Shown here: positions 1-8,150 of the stretch, piece by piece
How positions within the stretch are numbered: the first letter of the stretch is position 1
Layout: every line of letters starts with the position of its first letter
NCBI GenBank assembly: GCA_902780025.1
Contig: CACZDV010000005.1
Location: 1 to 64,000, forward strand
DNA from: an uncultured Prevotellaceae bacterium
GTDB lineage: Bacteria; Bacteroidota; Bacteroidia; Bacteroidales; Bacteroidaceae
DNA: 64,000 nucleotides
Direction: 5' to 3'
Program-made: the position numbers and the translations under genes
The notes under the pieces: generated by a model
Told to the model about the DNA's origin: nothing
Databases searched by the model: none
Seen by the model: the letters and a program-made list of their open reading frames with translations, nothing else

Positions 1-393
1 GGAGAACTCCTGTTCCAGCAATTCGGTGAGCTGCTCTTGAATTGGCTCTGCCCACTTGCCCACCAACACAATGAACTTGTCAATAGTCCATGCTACTCGA
101 CCACGGGGCACCTGCGTGTAGTCGCCCTTGAACTTGGTATCCAAGTGCTTGGCCTGAGCACGGAAATACTCCTTAGCCCACACCTGCCTATGCAGCTGCG
201 GATAGTTGATGAACGGCTTGCCCTTCTCGGCAGCCTCCTCAACCATCTGTGGCGTCAGTTCCTTCTTACGTACACCAAACAGTGTATTGTCCTCTGGATC
301 ATACCAGAAAATACCTACGCACGGCATCTGCTCGTCAAAGGACTTCATGTCCTCCATCTGCACGTTATGTTCTTTATCTGAAAGTTGCGTCAT
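1..393 (-). CDS. Conserved hypothetical protein, 3' end outside window
   Basis: An uninterrupted minus-strand frame opens with ATG at 393 and runs off the left edge after 131 codons. The protein begins MTQLSDKEHNVQMEDMKS and contains VGIFWYDPEDNTLFGVRK, then a charged stretch ending in WTIDKFIVLVGKWAEPIQ. It has no signal peptide or membrane segment, so it should be cytoplasmic. The acidic/basic composition and regular codon use look like a real gene, and the opposing plus-strand frames look like shadows. I do not recognise a characterised family, although proteins that start like this are, from memory, common as uncharacterised genes in Bacteroidales. No function is proposed. Confidence 0.7.
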   Translation of the reverse strand, partial: MTQLSDKEHNVQMEDMKSFDEQMPCVGIFWYDPEDNTLFGVRKKELTPQMVEEAAEKGKPFINYPQLHRQVWAKEYFRAQAKHLDTKFKGDYTQVPRGRVAWTIDKFIVLVGKWAEPIQEQLTELLEQEFS

Positions 394-470
394 AATCGTA
401 TTATCTTATCGCTTTTATTAATTCCTTACATCCTGCCCACCATCGCGATATGACAGGGGACAGGTGCTTC

Positions 471-489
471 GATGTCTGATGTCTGAAGT
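471..489. repeat. Heptamer array, unit GATGTCT
   Basis: Two units of GATGTCT followed by a partial, degenerate third (GAAG). Intergenic. It is one of 13 short arrays with a 7-bp period in the window. Confidence 0.6.
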
Positions 490-578
490 AGGATGGATGA
501 TGTGATTCTTGTTGTATGCTTATATAGCCCAGCATCCAATGCCTCCTTGATGAAATCCGCTTCGACATTCATCGGTAA

Positions 579-603
579 GATGGATGATGAATGATGGATG
601 ATG
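579..603. repeat. Heptamer array, unit GATGRAT
   Basis: GATGGAT, GATGAAT, GATGGAT, then GATG: three and a half units with strict 7-bp period. Intergenic. Confidence 0.75.
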
Positions 604-671
604 TACATATGGCAAAGGGGTACGTTGGCGTGACCTTTGACGTTCTGTACTCAGAATCTACGATAGTTTAT

Positions 672-1163
672 TTATTTGTCGAAGCCTTCCCTTAGGTCAT
701 GTCCTATAATGGAAGCAAGGAAAGAATGGGCTTCACGGTATATCACATGAAAGTAATATTTCTCATTGATTCCGTTTATCTCAACAACAGATAGACGAAC
801 ACCTTTGATATCCTTCTGCTTTGTGTATCGCTGGAACATTCTGTCGAAAAGCATGCTCCGATATTCCTGAGGAGGTACGGTATTCTTCTTCGTGTGGGGA
901 ATTGGATTGATAAAGTCGCAATAGTAACATATTATGACATCATCTCTCTGAAAGAAAAGTTCCGCTATGGTGTCTTCTATTGCAATAAGTACGTCATGTC
1001 CTGTAGCGTGGTTACCTGCCAAACGACGCAACTCTATCCCTACAACAGTAATATCTTTCAAGGCATCAAGTGCATCAGAAGAAAGGACTCCCTTGTCCTC
1101 AGACAATGTGATATGATACACATCACCATCAGACGACTTGAATATCCTTACAAGATCATCCAT
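672..1163 (-). CDS. Hypothetical protein, possibly DUF6169-like
   Basis: 163 residues, complete, starting MDDLVRIFKSSDGDVYHIT and ending in GHDLREGFDK. It is a soluble mixed alpha/beta protein with no signal peptide. The central part has an FFQRDDVIICYYCDFINPIP segment, then a basic region (RYTKQKDIKGVRLSVVEI), and the C-terminal part reads YYFHVIYREAHSFLASIIG. This resembles, from memory, the DUF6169 family of Bacteroidales, but the assignment is tentative and no function is known. The start lies 3 bp after the stop of the 51-codon gene upstream, so the two are probably co-transcribed and perhaps translationally coupled. The two-gene layout, small upstream partner then a protein of about 160 residues, resembles toxin-antitoxin style pairs, but nothing in the residues proves it. 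Confidence 0.6.
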   Translation of the reverse strand: MDDLVRIFKSSDGDVYHITLSEDKGVLSSDALDALKDITVVGIELRRLAGNHATGHDVLIAIEDTIAELFFQRDDVIICYYCDFINPIPHTKKNTVPPQEYRSMLFDRMFQRYTKQKDIKGVRLSVVEINGINEKYYFHVIYREAHSFLASIIGHDLREGFDK

Positions 1164-1166
1164 CGC

Positions 1167-1322
1167 TTACAACTGAACGACCTCAACGTTTTTGTACTCG
1201 CCATTTTCCCAACGCTCCTGAATCTTCTGAAGCCGCTGGGCTTTTTCTATACCAATTTGGCGCATATGGTTCAACACCTTGCGTGAGGCATTCTTAACTG
1301 TTATGTACTCTATCTGTGACAT
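1167..1322 (-). CDS. Small basic protein, 51 aa, upstream of hypothetical gene
   Basis: A short frame below the usual length cut-off. ATG at 1322 is preceded by GAGAGGAGATACATT, a good ribosome-binding site. The product starts MSQIEYITVKNASRKVLNHM, continues with an alpha-helical, charged segment (QKIQERWENGEYKNVEVVQL) and stops TAA just 3 bp before the next start. A Bacteroidetes -7 element lies at 1354-1361. The promoter, ribosome site, clean stop and tight spacing together make this a real gene. The family is not recognised. The size and position would fit an antitoxin or a small partner of the 163-residue protein, which is inference only. Confidence 0.65.
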   Translation of the reverse strand: MSQIEYITVKNASRKVLNHMRQIGIEKAQRLQKIQERWENGEYKNVEVVQL

Positions 1323-1353
1323 AATGTATCTCCTCTCATTTATCTATTCGGTG

Positions 1354-1361
1354 CAAAGGTA
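1354..1361 (-). promoter_or_regulatory. Bacteroidetes -7 element (TACCTTTG)
   Basis: On the minus strand TACCTTTG matches the TAnnTTTG consensus and lies 31 bp before the 51-codon gene. No clear -33 TTTG at the usual 19-21 bp spacing. Confidence 0.6.
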
Positions 1362-1481
1362 CGAAAAGTTTAGCAAACTTGTTCATTTTTGCACGGAATT
1401 TTTATCTGAAGTTTAAATTTTGTATAGAAATGAGCGGAAAAGGCTCAATTTCCCGGATGTCTGATGAATGTCGTAAAGATG

Positions 1482-1751
1482 TTAGATGGAAGAAGGAAGA
1501 TGGAAGATGTGCTGCGAGATGTTAGGGTAATATGCCAGCACCCAACCTGCCCAATACTCGGGACCTGTGGTGTAAGTGCCGTCATTCTTATCGGAAACGG
1601 TACCGCCAGACTCAGTTACAACCAAATCGGCTAATTCAGCACCCGACATGCCTACCAAGTAGCGAGGATTGCCCTGGCCATTCTTCCAATTATTTCTAAT
1701 AATATCTATCACGTAAGTTCCGTCCTCAGCTATTGGCCGAGAAGCTATCAT
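1482..1751 (-). pseudogene. Remnant of a DUF3990-linked partner protein
   Basis: An 89-codon frame with the run YLVGMSGAELADLVVTESGG and then YWAGWVLAYY. That spacing (a G-M-S-G-x-x-L-A segment followed by E-Y-W-x-G-W-x-L-A-Y-Y) is, from memory, typical of a small Bacteroidales protein family encoded beside DUF3990/DUF3791 genes. Family members continue after AYY with roughly 50-100 more residues. Here the sequence instead runs into the GATGGAA heptamer array and stops. The N-terminus is also short and its upstream region belongs to another gene fragment. I therefore call it a truncated remnant. It overlaps the DUF3990 fragment in a different frame, which also argues against two functional genes. 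Confidence 0.5.
1485..1509. repeat. Heptamer array, unit GAWGGAA
   Basis: GATGGAA, GAAGGAA, GATGGAA, GATG: three and a half 7-bp units. It supplies the final residues (HIFHLPSSI) of the broken frame at 1482-1751, so the array appears to have replaced that gene's real 3' end. Confidence 0.75.
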
Positions 1752-1878
1752 GAGGGGCTTTTATTCGCTGAGGCAAACCATCGGCTACATTGAACTTACG
1801 ATTTTCCAACAGGATGGCAAGCCAATTCAATATGTTGTACTCTTGTGCGTTGAGGTTTAGCACATTAAGTCCTGTCAT
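1726..1878 (-). pseudogene. DUF3990 fragment
   Basis: A minus-strand frame of 50 codons carries NVLNLNAQEYNILNWLAILL followed by ENRKFNVADGLPQ. This matches my memory of the middle of DUF3990 proteins (an L-x-L-x-x-x-x-Y-N-I-L-N-W core followed by L-x-x-N-R-x-F). The N-terminal catalytic-looking part and the downstream YDxIxGYRADDSYF block expected in this family are missing. The fragment directly abuts the 3' end of the wzz-type gene, so a deletion or insertion probably joined them. DUF3990 proteins are thought to be toxin-like; this piece should be inactive. Confidence 0.5.
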
Positions 1879-1892
1879 AGCCAGATAGCTGA

Positions 1893-3005
1893 TTACGACA
1901 GTCCGAGGAGGGGCTTGAGCTGACCGTCCTTGTGGAAAGCCCAGAGGGTGGTGCCGAGGAAGGCGAGGAAGAGGAAGACAAGGACAATCTTGCTCTTGCT
2001 GGGAGCGGAGGGACGGATAGGGACAGTGGCACTCTGAAGGGTGGTGAAGGCGGGGGTATCCTGCTGCACCTTGGCCTTGGCGTCCTGCAATTGGGCAGAG
2101 ACGGCATTGTAGGCATTGAACTTCAACTGCATCTCATTCTCCAAATCATTGAGTTTGGTACGGACGCTCTGAAGAATGACATCCTGGTTGGCATCGCTGA
2201 ACGAGGCATAGAGCTGACGGGCCTTGTCGTACTCACGCTTGGCCTCGACATAGAGTTTCTGGTTGTACTCCAGATCTTCACGGGCCTTGCTGGTACGGTA
2301 GTCGGTGATAAACTTCTGCAGGCGGTTCTGCACCGAGTCGGCCATGGTGGCACAAATGAGCGGATCCTGATCGACAACCCGAATGGTGATGACCAAGGTC
2401 TTCTTATCAACATCACACTTGACACGACTATTGATAGCTTTAGCAATAGCGGTCTGTTTTTTTGTTAATCGGAAGGGATTAACAACTTGTTGAGTGTTGA
2501 GTGTTGAGTGTTGAGTGGTATCTTCAGGAAAGAGGCTGGCAATGCCACCAACGACGGCACTGATGGCAGAACTCCACCAAGGACTTTTTTGCTCTTTCAG
2601 CAGATAGTCGTAATAGGTCATCTCTTGCTTGTCCTTATCACGGCGCACCTTGACTGGGAAGAGGCTGGTCTTGAAATCGACGGAGTTCATCAAGTCCGGA
2701 TAGAGTGTGGGGAAGAGGGCTTCACTACCGCTACGGGTGCTACCCATACTCAGGCCAAAGCTGGAAGCCAAGGCACTGAGGTAGTTACGACCACCGGTGC
2801 TGCTCAACTCGGGAGCAAGCATCACCTTGCAACTATAGGTCTTGGGCAGACTAAAGGCATAGATACAGGCCACAACAAAGGTGATGCCTAATACCTTATA
2901 ATATAGTTTGCGACGGCTCTTGACCGACTGCCAAATGGCACTGAAATCGATGGAAGACTGCTGCTTCTGGACGACTTTCGTAGTCTCTATAGTATTCTGT
3001 TCCAT
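1893..3005 (-). CDS. Wzz/Etk-type chain-length determinant protein
   Basis: 370 residues; a polysaccharide co-polymerase that sets the chain length of exported polysaccharide in the inner membrane. It has the classic layout: a short cytoplasmic N-terminus, membrane segment at about residues 36-54 (VLGITFVVACIYAFSLP), a periplasmic domain with long coiled-coil helices (SKAREDLEYNQKLYVEAKRE onward), and a second membrane segment at about 345-362 preceded by the proline-rich ATVPIRPSAPSKSK, the family's hallmark. There is no cytoplasmic tyrosine-kinase domain, so it is the short form. It starts 12 bp after the Wza-type gene, in one operon. The four-copy TTGAGTG heptamer array lies inside it and encodes TTQHSTLNTQQ in a probable loop around residue 167. 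No glycosyltransferase or flippase gene follows; DUF3990 remnants abut the 3' end. Confidence 0.9.
   Translation of the reverse strand: MEQNTIETTKVVQKQQSSIDFSAIWQSVKSRRKLYYKVLGITFVVACIYAFSLPKTYSCKVMLAPELSSTGGRNYLSALASSFGLSMGSTRSGSEALFPTLYPDLMNSVDFKTSLFPVKVRRDKDKQEMTYYDYLLKEQKSPWWSSAISAVVGGIASLFPEDTTQHSTLNTQQVVNPFRLTKKQTAIAKAINSRVKCDVDKKTLVITIRVVDQDPLICATMADSVQNRLQKFITDYRTSKAREDLEYNQKLYVEAKREYDKARQLYASFSDANQDVILQSVRTKLNDLENEMQLKFNAYNAVSAQLQDAKAKVQQDTPAFTTLQSATVPIRPSAPSKSKIVLVFLFLAFLGTTLWAFHKDGQLKPLLGLS
2490..2517. repeat. Heptamer array, four perfect TTGAGTG units
   Basis: Four exact copies of TTGAGTG inside the wzz-type gene, read on the minus strand as Q-H-S-T-L-N-T-Q. Gain or loss of one unit would shift the reading frame. 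Confidence 0.9.
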
Positions 3006-3017
3006 AACAAAGCGGAA

Positions 3018-5465
3018 TTACTTGGTAATCATATAGATAATGGTGGCTATCATCGTAGCGATAGAAGCGGAGCTGGAACCGATAGCCATCCACTGGGTAG
3101 CCGTCATGGGATCCCTCTTAGGCTTCGAAGGCACGATAATCTCACAGCCCGGCGTAATCTTGGCACCATGATTGACCTGAGCCATCGTACCGTTGGGATA
3201 GACGACGTATGTCTTCTTTTTCTTGGCACGTTCGCCGAAGCCACCCGCCTGACGGACATACCACTTATAGCCTTTATCACCTTCAAATGCCACCGTATTG
3301 GGATACATGACATCGCCACTAATCTTCACCGTTCCCTCGTATTCAGGAATGATAAGACGATCGCCCTCACGAAGGACAAGGTCGTCATCGCCACCCGGAT
3401 GCTTCAGGGCCTCGCCCAAATGGATACCCACAGTATAGACCTCGCTCATATTAACCTTCTCTATAGCAACGGAGTCCTTGCTATCCTTACTAAGACGGAC
3501 AGTCTGCAAGGCCATCTGAAGGCGGGCACGCTCTGTTTCATCCATCTGACGTTCCAACCGGGCACCCTCAACGTATGCATCAGCCGTGATACCACCAGCC
3601 CGCTGGACAAGGTCGCTCAGACGCTGGTTCTTCTTCTCCAAGGTAAAACGTCCGGCAAAGTTGACCTCACCTTCGACAGAGACCTGACGAGGAGTGCGGT
3701 AGCCGGGGCTGCGGAACACCTGAATGATATCGTAAGGTTCAAGGGTAAAGCCAGGCGTTCCGTCGATGACAAAGCCCTCCTTCAAGGCAAAGGTAAAGGT
3801 CTTGGCCAGTTCGGAACCTGACTTCGTGGCCTTTGGGTCAACCAGACGACGGGAAACATCGACCTTGGCCACCGAGGCGGCATCGGTCAGACCACCGGCC
3901 TTCATGACCAAGTCCTCCAACGTCATATTGGCCGCCCACTGATACTCGCCGGGAGAGAGCACCTCGCCCTCGATGGTGACATAACGGCTGTTGATAAGCT
4001 CGGTCTGGGTGGGGATAAACAGCACATCTTCGTTGGCCAAGGGGATATCGGCCACTGTACCAGCCATGATGCCCGCCACATCGACAGAGATAATCTCAAG
4101 GGAACGGTCGGCCCGCATACGGTGAAGGACACCATGGGCAGTGAAAGCATCCTCGGTGAGGCCATCAGCCTGCTCGATAAGGCTACGAACGGTGGTCACC
4201 TGTTCGCCTAAGCGGAACTGGCCGGGACGGAAGACGGCACCCTTGACCTCGACCATGTTCTCGAAGCGGTCGAGCATGGCATCGACCTTCACGGCATCGC
4301 CATCGGCTAATCGGAAGGAGGCCTGGTCGAACTCTTCAACATTAAAGACTCCATAACGGTCGCCGGTCTTACGAATCAACCGGATACTCTTGCGATAAGC
4401 ATCGCCAGTAAAGCCGCCGGCATACTTCAACAAGGTGGAGACACTCTCGGTGGAACGCATCTCATAATACATGGGACGCTTTACGTTGCCGGTGATATTA
4501 ACGAGACAGTCGTAAGTGCCCACCTGGATGACATCACCCTCCTTCAAACGAATATTACCAGCCAGACGGCCATTAAGAATATATTCATAAATATCAACGA
4601 CAGTCACCAGATTACCACCACGGAGGACACGGATATTTCGCAGGGTTCCCAAATCGCGGATACCACCAGCAGCATAGAGGGCATGGAACACACTGGCAAA
4701 GGCACTGAGATGATAGGTGCCAGGAGAACGAACCTCACCCATGACATTAACCAGAATGGTGCGAGTCTGTCCAACACTCAGCTTCACACTGGAACTGCTA
4801 TAACGGGAGCCCAAACTGGAACGGACACGACTATTGGCAGCGGCCACCGTCATACCCGACACAGCTATGGGACCATAGTCGGGCACCGTCACCGTCCCTT
4901 CGGGAGAGACCGTCAGCTGGTAGGACTTCTGGGAGGCGCCATAAACATCGATGACCAACTGATCGCCAGGGCCAAGGACATAGTCCTGAGGGGTGGCAAT
5001 GTTCATGTTAGGCTCGAACGACAACAGCTTGTTGTTGAAAATGTCATGACCGAAGACTTTCTTCACCGTGTCGTTGGCGACCTCCGCACCCTCATAAAAC
5101 TCTGCATACTGCAAATCAGCATCGGTGTTCAATTCGGAACCAGAACCGGACTTGCCTGACGTAATCTCGTCAGAGATGTCAGAATTGCTGGAACGCATCC
5201 GTGAACCAACTTCTTCGACAGCCTGGTCGGCAGCACCACTGAGTCCACGGGTACGAAGCTGTTTCTCGTACTGAGCCCGAACCCTGCGGATCTGGTCAAT
5301 CTTCACACCACGCTGTACCAGTTTTGTCACAATCTGAGACCGTGAGGAACCGGCACTCGTCTCACGCTTGATCAGTTCCATCACCTGACTGTCGCTCATG
5401 GACTGAGCCAACATTCCTAAAGGAATCAGCAACATCAGGAGGAACAATTTTCTTAAATTATTCAT
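3018..5465 (-). CDS. Wza-type polysaccharide export protein with SLBB domains
   Basis: 815 residues; an outer-membrane polysaccharide export protein. Signal peptide at 1-20 (LFLLMLLIPLGMLA|QS). A helical, charged region follows, then the polysaccharide-export domain at about 158-235 with the motif LGPGDQLVIDVYG. About six SLBB-type repeats begin near residues 237, 324, 407, 497, 600 and 720, each starting V-x-G-x-V-x-x-P-G or similar (VMGEVRSPGTY, VKGAVFRPGQF, IEGEVLSPGEY). The tail carries a hydrophobic segment (SSSASIATMIATIIYMI). At 815 residues it is the long multi-SLBB form usual in Bacteroidetes rather than the roughly 380-residue enterobacterial Wza. It is first in the operon with the chain-length protein. 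The best promoter is at 5621-5652, giving a leader of about 150 nt; a second -7 element lies at 5488-5495. Confidence 0.9.
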   Translation of the reverse strand: MNNLRKLFLLMLLIPLGMLAQSMSDSQVMELIKRETSAGSSRSQIVTKLVQRGVKIDQIRRVRAQYEKQLRTRGLSGAADQAVEEVGSRMRSSNSDISDEITSGKSGSGSELNTDADLQYAEFYEGAEVANDTVKKVFGHDIFNNKLLSFEPNMNIATPQDYVLGPGDQLVIDVYGASQKSYQLTVSPEGTVTVPDYGPIAVSGMTVAAANSRVRSSLGSRYSSSSVKLSVGQTRTILVNVMGEVRSPGTYHLSAFASVFHALYAAGGIRDLGTLRNIRVLRGGNLVTVVDIYEYILNGRLAGNIRLKEGDVIQVGTYDCLVNITGNVKRPMYYEMRSTESVSTLLKYAGGFTGDAYRKSIRLIRKTGDRYGVFNVEEFDQASFRLADGDAVKVDAMLDRFENMVEVKGAVFRPGQFRLGEQVTTVRSLIEQADGLTEDAFTAHGVLHRMRADRSLEIISVDVAGIMAGTVADIPLANEDVLFIPTQTELINSRYVTIEGEVLSPGEYQWAANMTLEDLVMKAGGLTDAASVAKVDVSRRLVDPKATKSGSELAKTFTFALKEGFVIDGTPGFTLEPYDIIQVFRSPGYRTPRQVSVEGEVNFAGRFTLEKKNQRLSDLVQRAGGITADAYVEGARLERQMDETERARLQMALQTVRLSKDSKDSVAIEKVNMSEVYTVGIHLGEALKHPGGDDDLVLREGDRLIIPEYEGTVKISGDVMYPNTVAFEGDKGYKWYVRQAGGFGERAKKKKTYVVYPNGTMAQVNHGAKITPGCEIIVPSKPKRDPMTATQWMAIGSSSASIATMIATIIYMITK

Positions 5466-5487
5466 CTATCGATAGGTTAATATGTTA

Positions 5488-5495
5488 CAAAACTA
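5488..5495 (-). promoter_or_regulatory. Secondary -7 element (TAGTTTTG) for the export operon
   Basis: TAGTTTTG on the minus strand, 22 bp before the Wza-type start. No -33 element at proper spacing, so it is weaker than the one at 5621-5652. Confidence 0.4.
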
Positions 5496-5620
5496 CACAA
5501 TCCCTTTTCCCGACGGCATAGCAAAAACCATTGGTTATCAGTATGTTAACATAAAGCTAACACGTATACCAAACAAGGAAGAGAGTTATTTGAGCATGCT
5601 CTTTTCCGTATTTCAGGCTA

Positions 5621-5652
5621 CAAAGTTACAAAATAATCTGTATTACACCAAA
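5621..5652 (-). promoter_or_regulatory. Full Bacteroidetes promoter of the export operon
   Basis: Minus strand: TTTG (5649-5652), exactly 20 bp, then TAACTTTG (5621-5628). This is a textbook -33/-7 pair. It implies an untranslated leader of about 150 nt before the Wza-type start. Confidence 0.75.
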
Positions 5653-5662
5653 TAATAAAAAG

Positions 5663-5688
5663 AAAAAAGCCGCGTTTGCGGCTTTTTC
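5663..5688 (-). terminator. Rho-independent terminator after nagB
   Basis: Stem AGCCGC/GCGGCT with a GTTT loop, flanked by A- and T-runs on both sides. It lies 24 bp beyond the nagB stop and would work in either direction. Confidence 0.85.
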
Positions 5689-5711
5689 TTATAACTTTCT
5701 TACAACTTAGC

Positions 5712-6506
5712 TTACAAAAGATTGTTACGCTCAATATCTTTGAAATAGCGATAAGTGCCCACCTTCAGCTCTTCGCAGGCTGCATCGTCGCAGACAATGA
5801 TACCATGCTGATGGGTCTGAAGGGCGGAAATGGTCCACATGTGATTGACCGAACCTTCGACCGCTGCCTGCAGGGCACGGCACTTGGCATGGCCATTGAC
5901 CAGGATCATCACCTCACGAGCCGCCATGACCGTACCCACACCGACGGTCAGCGCAGTCTTGGGTACCTTATTGATGTCGCCCTCGAAGAAACGACTGTTG
6001 GCAATGATGGTATCCGTCGTCAGCGTCTTCTGACGGGTACGACTGCTCAGGCTACTACCCGGCTCGTTGAAAGCAATGTGGCCATCAGGACCGATACCGC
6101 CGAGGAACAAGTCGATGCCGCCGAACTTCTCAATCTCACGCTCATAGGCCTCGCACTCAGCAGCCAGGTCGGGAGCATTGCCATTGAGGATATGGATATT
6201 CTCCTTGGGACAGTCGATGTGGTTGAACAGGTTGGTGAACATGAAAGAGTGGTAGCTCTCGGGATGCTCGACAGGCAGACCGACATACTCGTCCATATTA
6301 AAGGTGACCACGTTCTTGAACGAGACCTTACCCTCCTGACAGGCCTTGACCAGACAACGGTACATACCGATGGGTGAGGAACCGGTGGGAAGTCCGAGAA
6401 CAAAAGGCTTTTCAGCCGTTGGCTTGGCAGCATTGATACGCTCAATAACATGATTGGCGGCCCACTGGGACATCAAATCATAATTAGGTTCAATAATTAC
6501 TCGCAT
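5712..6506 (-). CDS. nagB: Glucosamine-6-phosphate deaminase
   Basis: 264 residues, the normal length. It converts glucosamine-6-phosphate to fructose-6-phosphate and ammonia in the cytoplasm, feeding amino sugars into glycolysis. Residue numbering lines up with E. coli NagB: Asp72 (TFNMDEYVG), Asp141, His143 and Glu148 ([12 protein letters not shown]) are all present, as is the phosphate-binding LGLPTGSSP loop at 38-46. The C-terminal half keeps [11 protein letters not shown] and [14 protein letters not shown]. It follows the M6 protease gene by 15 bp and is the last gene before a strong terminator, so it probably belongs to the fumarase operon. No allosteric riboswitch or separate promoter was seen. 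Confidence 0.96.
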   Translation of the reverse strand: MRVIIEPNYDLMSQWAANHVIERINAAKPTAEKPFVLGLPTGSSPIGMYRCLVKACQEGKVSFKNVVTFNMDEYVGLPVEHPESYHSFMFTNLFNHIDCPKENIHILNGNAPDLAAECEAYEREIEKFGGIDLFLGGIGPDGHIAFNEPGSSLSSRTRQKTLTTDTIIANSRFFEGDINKVPKTALTVGVGTVMAAREVMILVNGHAKCRALQAAVEGSVNHMWTISALQTHQHGIIVCDDAACEELKVGTYRYFKDIERNNLL

Positions 6507-6521
6507 AGATTAGTATTTAAA

Positions 6522-8150
6522 TTAATGAATGATTACTTTCTTCGAGACCCCCTCATTCCCCCTGTTTAGGGGGAGGATATAGAGGCCTTTACGAGGTGTC
6601 TGCGCCCGTTGGCCTTGGAGGTTGTAAAACTGGTGAGGGGTGAGGGGTGAGGGGTGAGAGGTGAGTGATGAGTGATGAGGGGTAGCTATGCCATCATGGT
6701 CGCCTCCCATGAAGTCGAACGAGATGAGTCCGTCCTCCGTCATACGGATGTTGGTAATGGGCTTGTCGAGCAACATACTACCCTCAGCATTGGGATAGTT
6801 CATCGTTGCCGCAGGAACAGAGGCGTCGGTCAGTTCATCGTTCACAAACGTGGTAGAGTCAGTGGTCCAGGGATAAGGCGACGTACTGAGGAGGGCACTG
6901 TTCATCCGCCATTTGTTCCTATACGGATTATTCCCTTCACCAATGACAATGTCCCAGGCATCGTAGTCCATGTTGTCGGCATGAACCAGTTCGAAGCGAC
7001 GTTTGTTCACGTTGTTATTCACCGAATTACCCCGCCAGACGGAACCGTCATAGTTTACATGATAAATGACCAATCCCTTGCCAGGCGCTCCCGCATCCCA
7101 GCCACGCTGCTGGCGGTTCTCCAATAGCAACCACTCGCTATCGGAATGGAAAATCTGGTAGACCTCGCCCCCTTCAGCCGAAGGTTTCAGATTGGTGATG
7201 GAGATAGGTTCCGTCAGTTCCGTAGGTGTCAGCCAACCCAACAACATCTTCTCCGTCGGAGTGAAGTTCGGCGGACTCCAGCCGTAGTTGGTAAAATTGC
7301 CACCATCCATCAGGTCCCACTCGTCACAAACGGAATAGCCGGCATCTGAACCGGTAGGATAAATGTCGGGCAGGCCCAAGCTATGAGCGAACTCATGACA
7401 GATCGTCCCGAAGCCACACGACGCATTGTTTTTCCACAGTTCACCACTGGCCGTATAATTAGACACCTTGATACCGTCAGGAGTCGTCAATGTACTGAAC
7501 GAGCTGGTATTAGGCCAGATATATCCATAGCTACCATTACCCTGGTTTCCGCAGAAACCGGCATAGACATACATCATCTGTTCCATACGACCATCGCCGT
7601 TCCAGTCATACTGTTTGTAATCGACATCAGGATATTGGGCGAAAACAGCCTTTGCAGCCGCAGAAAGCTGATCATGGCCATAGTTCCTCGTCTTATCGTC
7701 AGGATTAGTATAAGGACAGGCTAACGTATCGACCTTAACAGGTCCATAGACGTCGAAGACCAGGTTGAAGAGGCCACCCGACTGGTCGCGGAAATATTCT
7801 GCCACACAGCCCTTGCCTAAGCGCTGGTTATAGCCGTTATAGTTGAAGATGGAGTCGTAAACAGCCTGCGGATTCTCCATCTTAAAGTCCACATCGCGGA
7901 AAGAGAACAGGATGACCATCTGCCGATACACCTTAGTGGAATCCCACTTCGTATTCGGAGAGGGAAGCCTTCGGACCCCTCCCGTCCTCCCCTGTTTAGG
8001 GGAGGAATCTGATCCCCCCATCAATAAGGAGGATAGGGAATCTACCGGTGTGCAGTCACCACGGATGACCCACTCCTTCTGCGCTGAAAGGCGCAGAGGG
8101 AGAGTGGTCATCAGTATTAGAATTATGTATAAGTATCTCACTTTGCGCAT
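6522..8150 (-). CDS. Secreted M6-family metalloprotease with T9SS-like tail
   Basis: 542 residues from the ATG at 8150, which begins [16 protein letters not shown], a signal peptide ending near LSAQ. The peptidase domain carries the zinc motif [11 protein letters not shown] (His252, Glu253, His256), followed by the D-L-M-D-G turn typical of immune inhibitor A-like M6 proteases. The C-terminus reads [10 protein letters not shown] then KGLYI and KKVIIH, close to the type A sorting domain of the type IX secretion system. Two repeat types interrupt it: a seven-unit heptamer array before the sorting region, and copies of the GC palindrome both in the N-terminal prodomain (about residues 47-62) and inside the sorting signal between YI and KKV. 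The start overlaps the fumarase end by 13 bp. Substrate unknown. Confidence 0.85.
   Translation of the reverse strand: MRKVRYLYIILILMTTLPLRLSAQKEWVIRGDCTPVDSLSSLLMGGSDSSPKQGRTGGVRRLPSPNTKWDSTKVYRQMVILFSFRDVDFKMENPQAVYDSIFNYNGYNQRLGKGCVAEYFRDQSGGLFNLVFDVYGPVKVDTLACPYTNPDDKTRNYGHDQLSAAAKAVFAQYPDVDYKQYDWNGDGRMEQMMYVYAGFCGNQGNGSYGYIWPNTSSFSTLTTPDGIKVSNYTASGELWKNNASCGFGTICHEFAHSLGLPDIYPTGSDAGYSVCDEWDLMDGGNFTNYGWSPPNFTPTEKMLLGWLTPTELTEPISITNLKPSAEGGEVYQIFHSDSEWLLLENRQQRGWDAGAPGKGLVIYHVNYDGSVWRGNSVNNNVNKRRFELVHADNMDYDAWDIVIGEGNNPYRNKWRMNSALLSTSPYPWTTDSTTFVNDELTDASVPAATMNYPNAEGSMLLDKPITNIRMTEDGLISFDFMGGDHDGIATPHHSSLTSHPSPLTPHQFYNLQGQRAQTPRKGLYILPLNRGNEGVSKKVIIH
6545..6580. repeat. GC palindromic element, copy 1
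   Basis: CCCCC-TGTTTA-GGGGG stem-loop with flanks CCTCATT and GGAGGA, inside the last codons of the M6 protease. It shares the TGTTTA loop with the copy at 7963-8007. Confidence 0.7.
6633..6681. repeat. Heptamer array, seven units of GTGAGGG type
   Basis: GTGAGGG three times, then GTGAGAG, GTGAGTG, ATGAGTG, ATGAGGG: 49 bp with perfect 7-bp period in the M6 protease gene. It encodes a Ser/Thr/Pro/His-rich linker just before the C-terminal sorting region. Confidence 0.9.
7963..8007. repeat. GC palindromic element, copy 2
   Basis: Starts GGAAGCC, then CCCCTCCCG, then stem TCCTCCCC, loop TGTTTA, stem GGGGAGGA. It encodes an unusual Gly/Ser/Arg insert in the M6 protease prodomain. The same sequence occurs in opposite orientation at 21564-21603. 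Confidence 0.8.

Larger units (their letters stand above)
394..671. other. Intergenic stretch with heptamer arrays
   Basis: No convincing gene. A 60-codon minus-strand frame at 426-608 contains the protein-like run MNVEADFIKEALDAGLYK, but its ends are made of the GATG-rich heptamer arrays at 471-489 and 579-603, so it is at best a gene fragment. Confidence 0.5.

Noticed and set aside
426-608. 60-codon frame as a gene
   Set aside because: Both ends are made of heptamer repeats, there is no ribosome-binding site, and only about 18 residues look protein-like.
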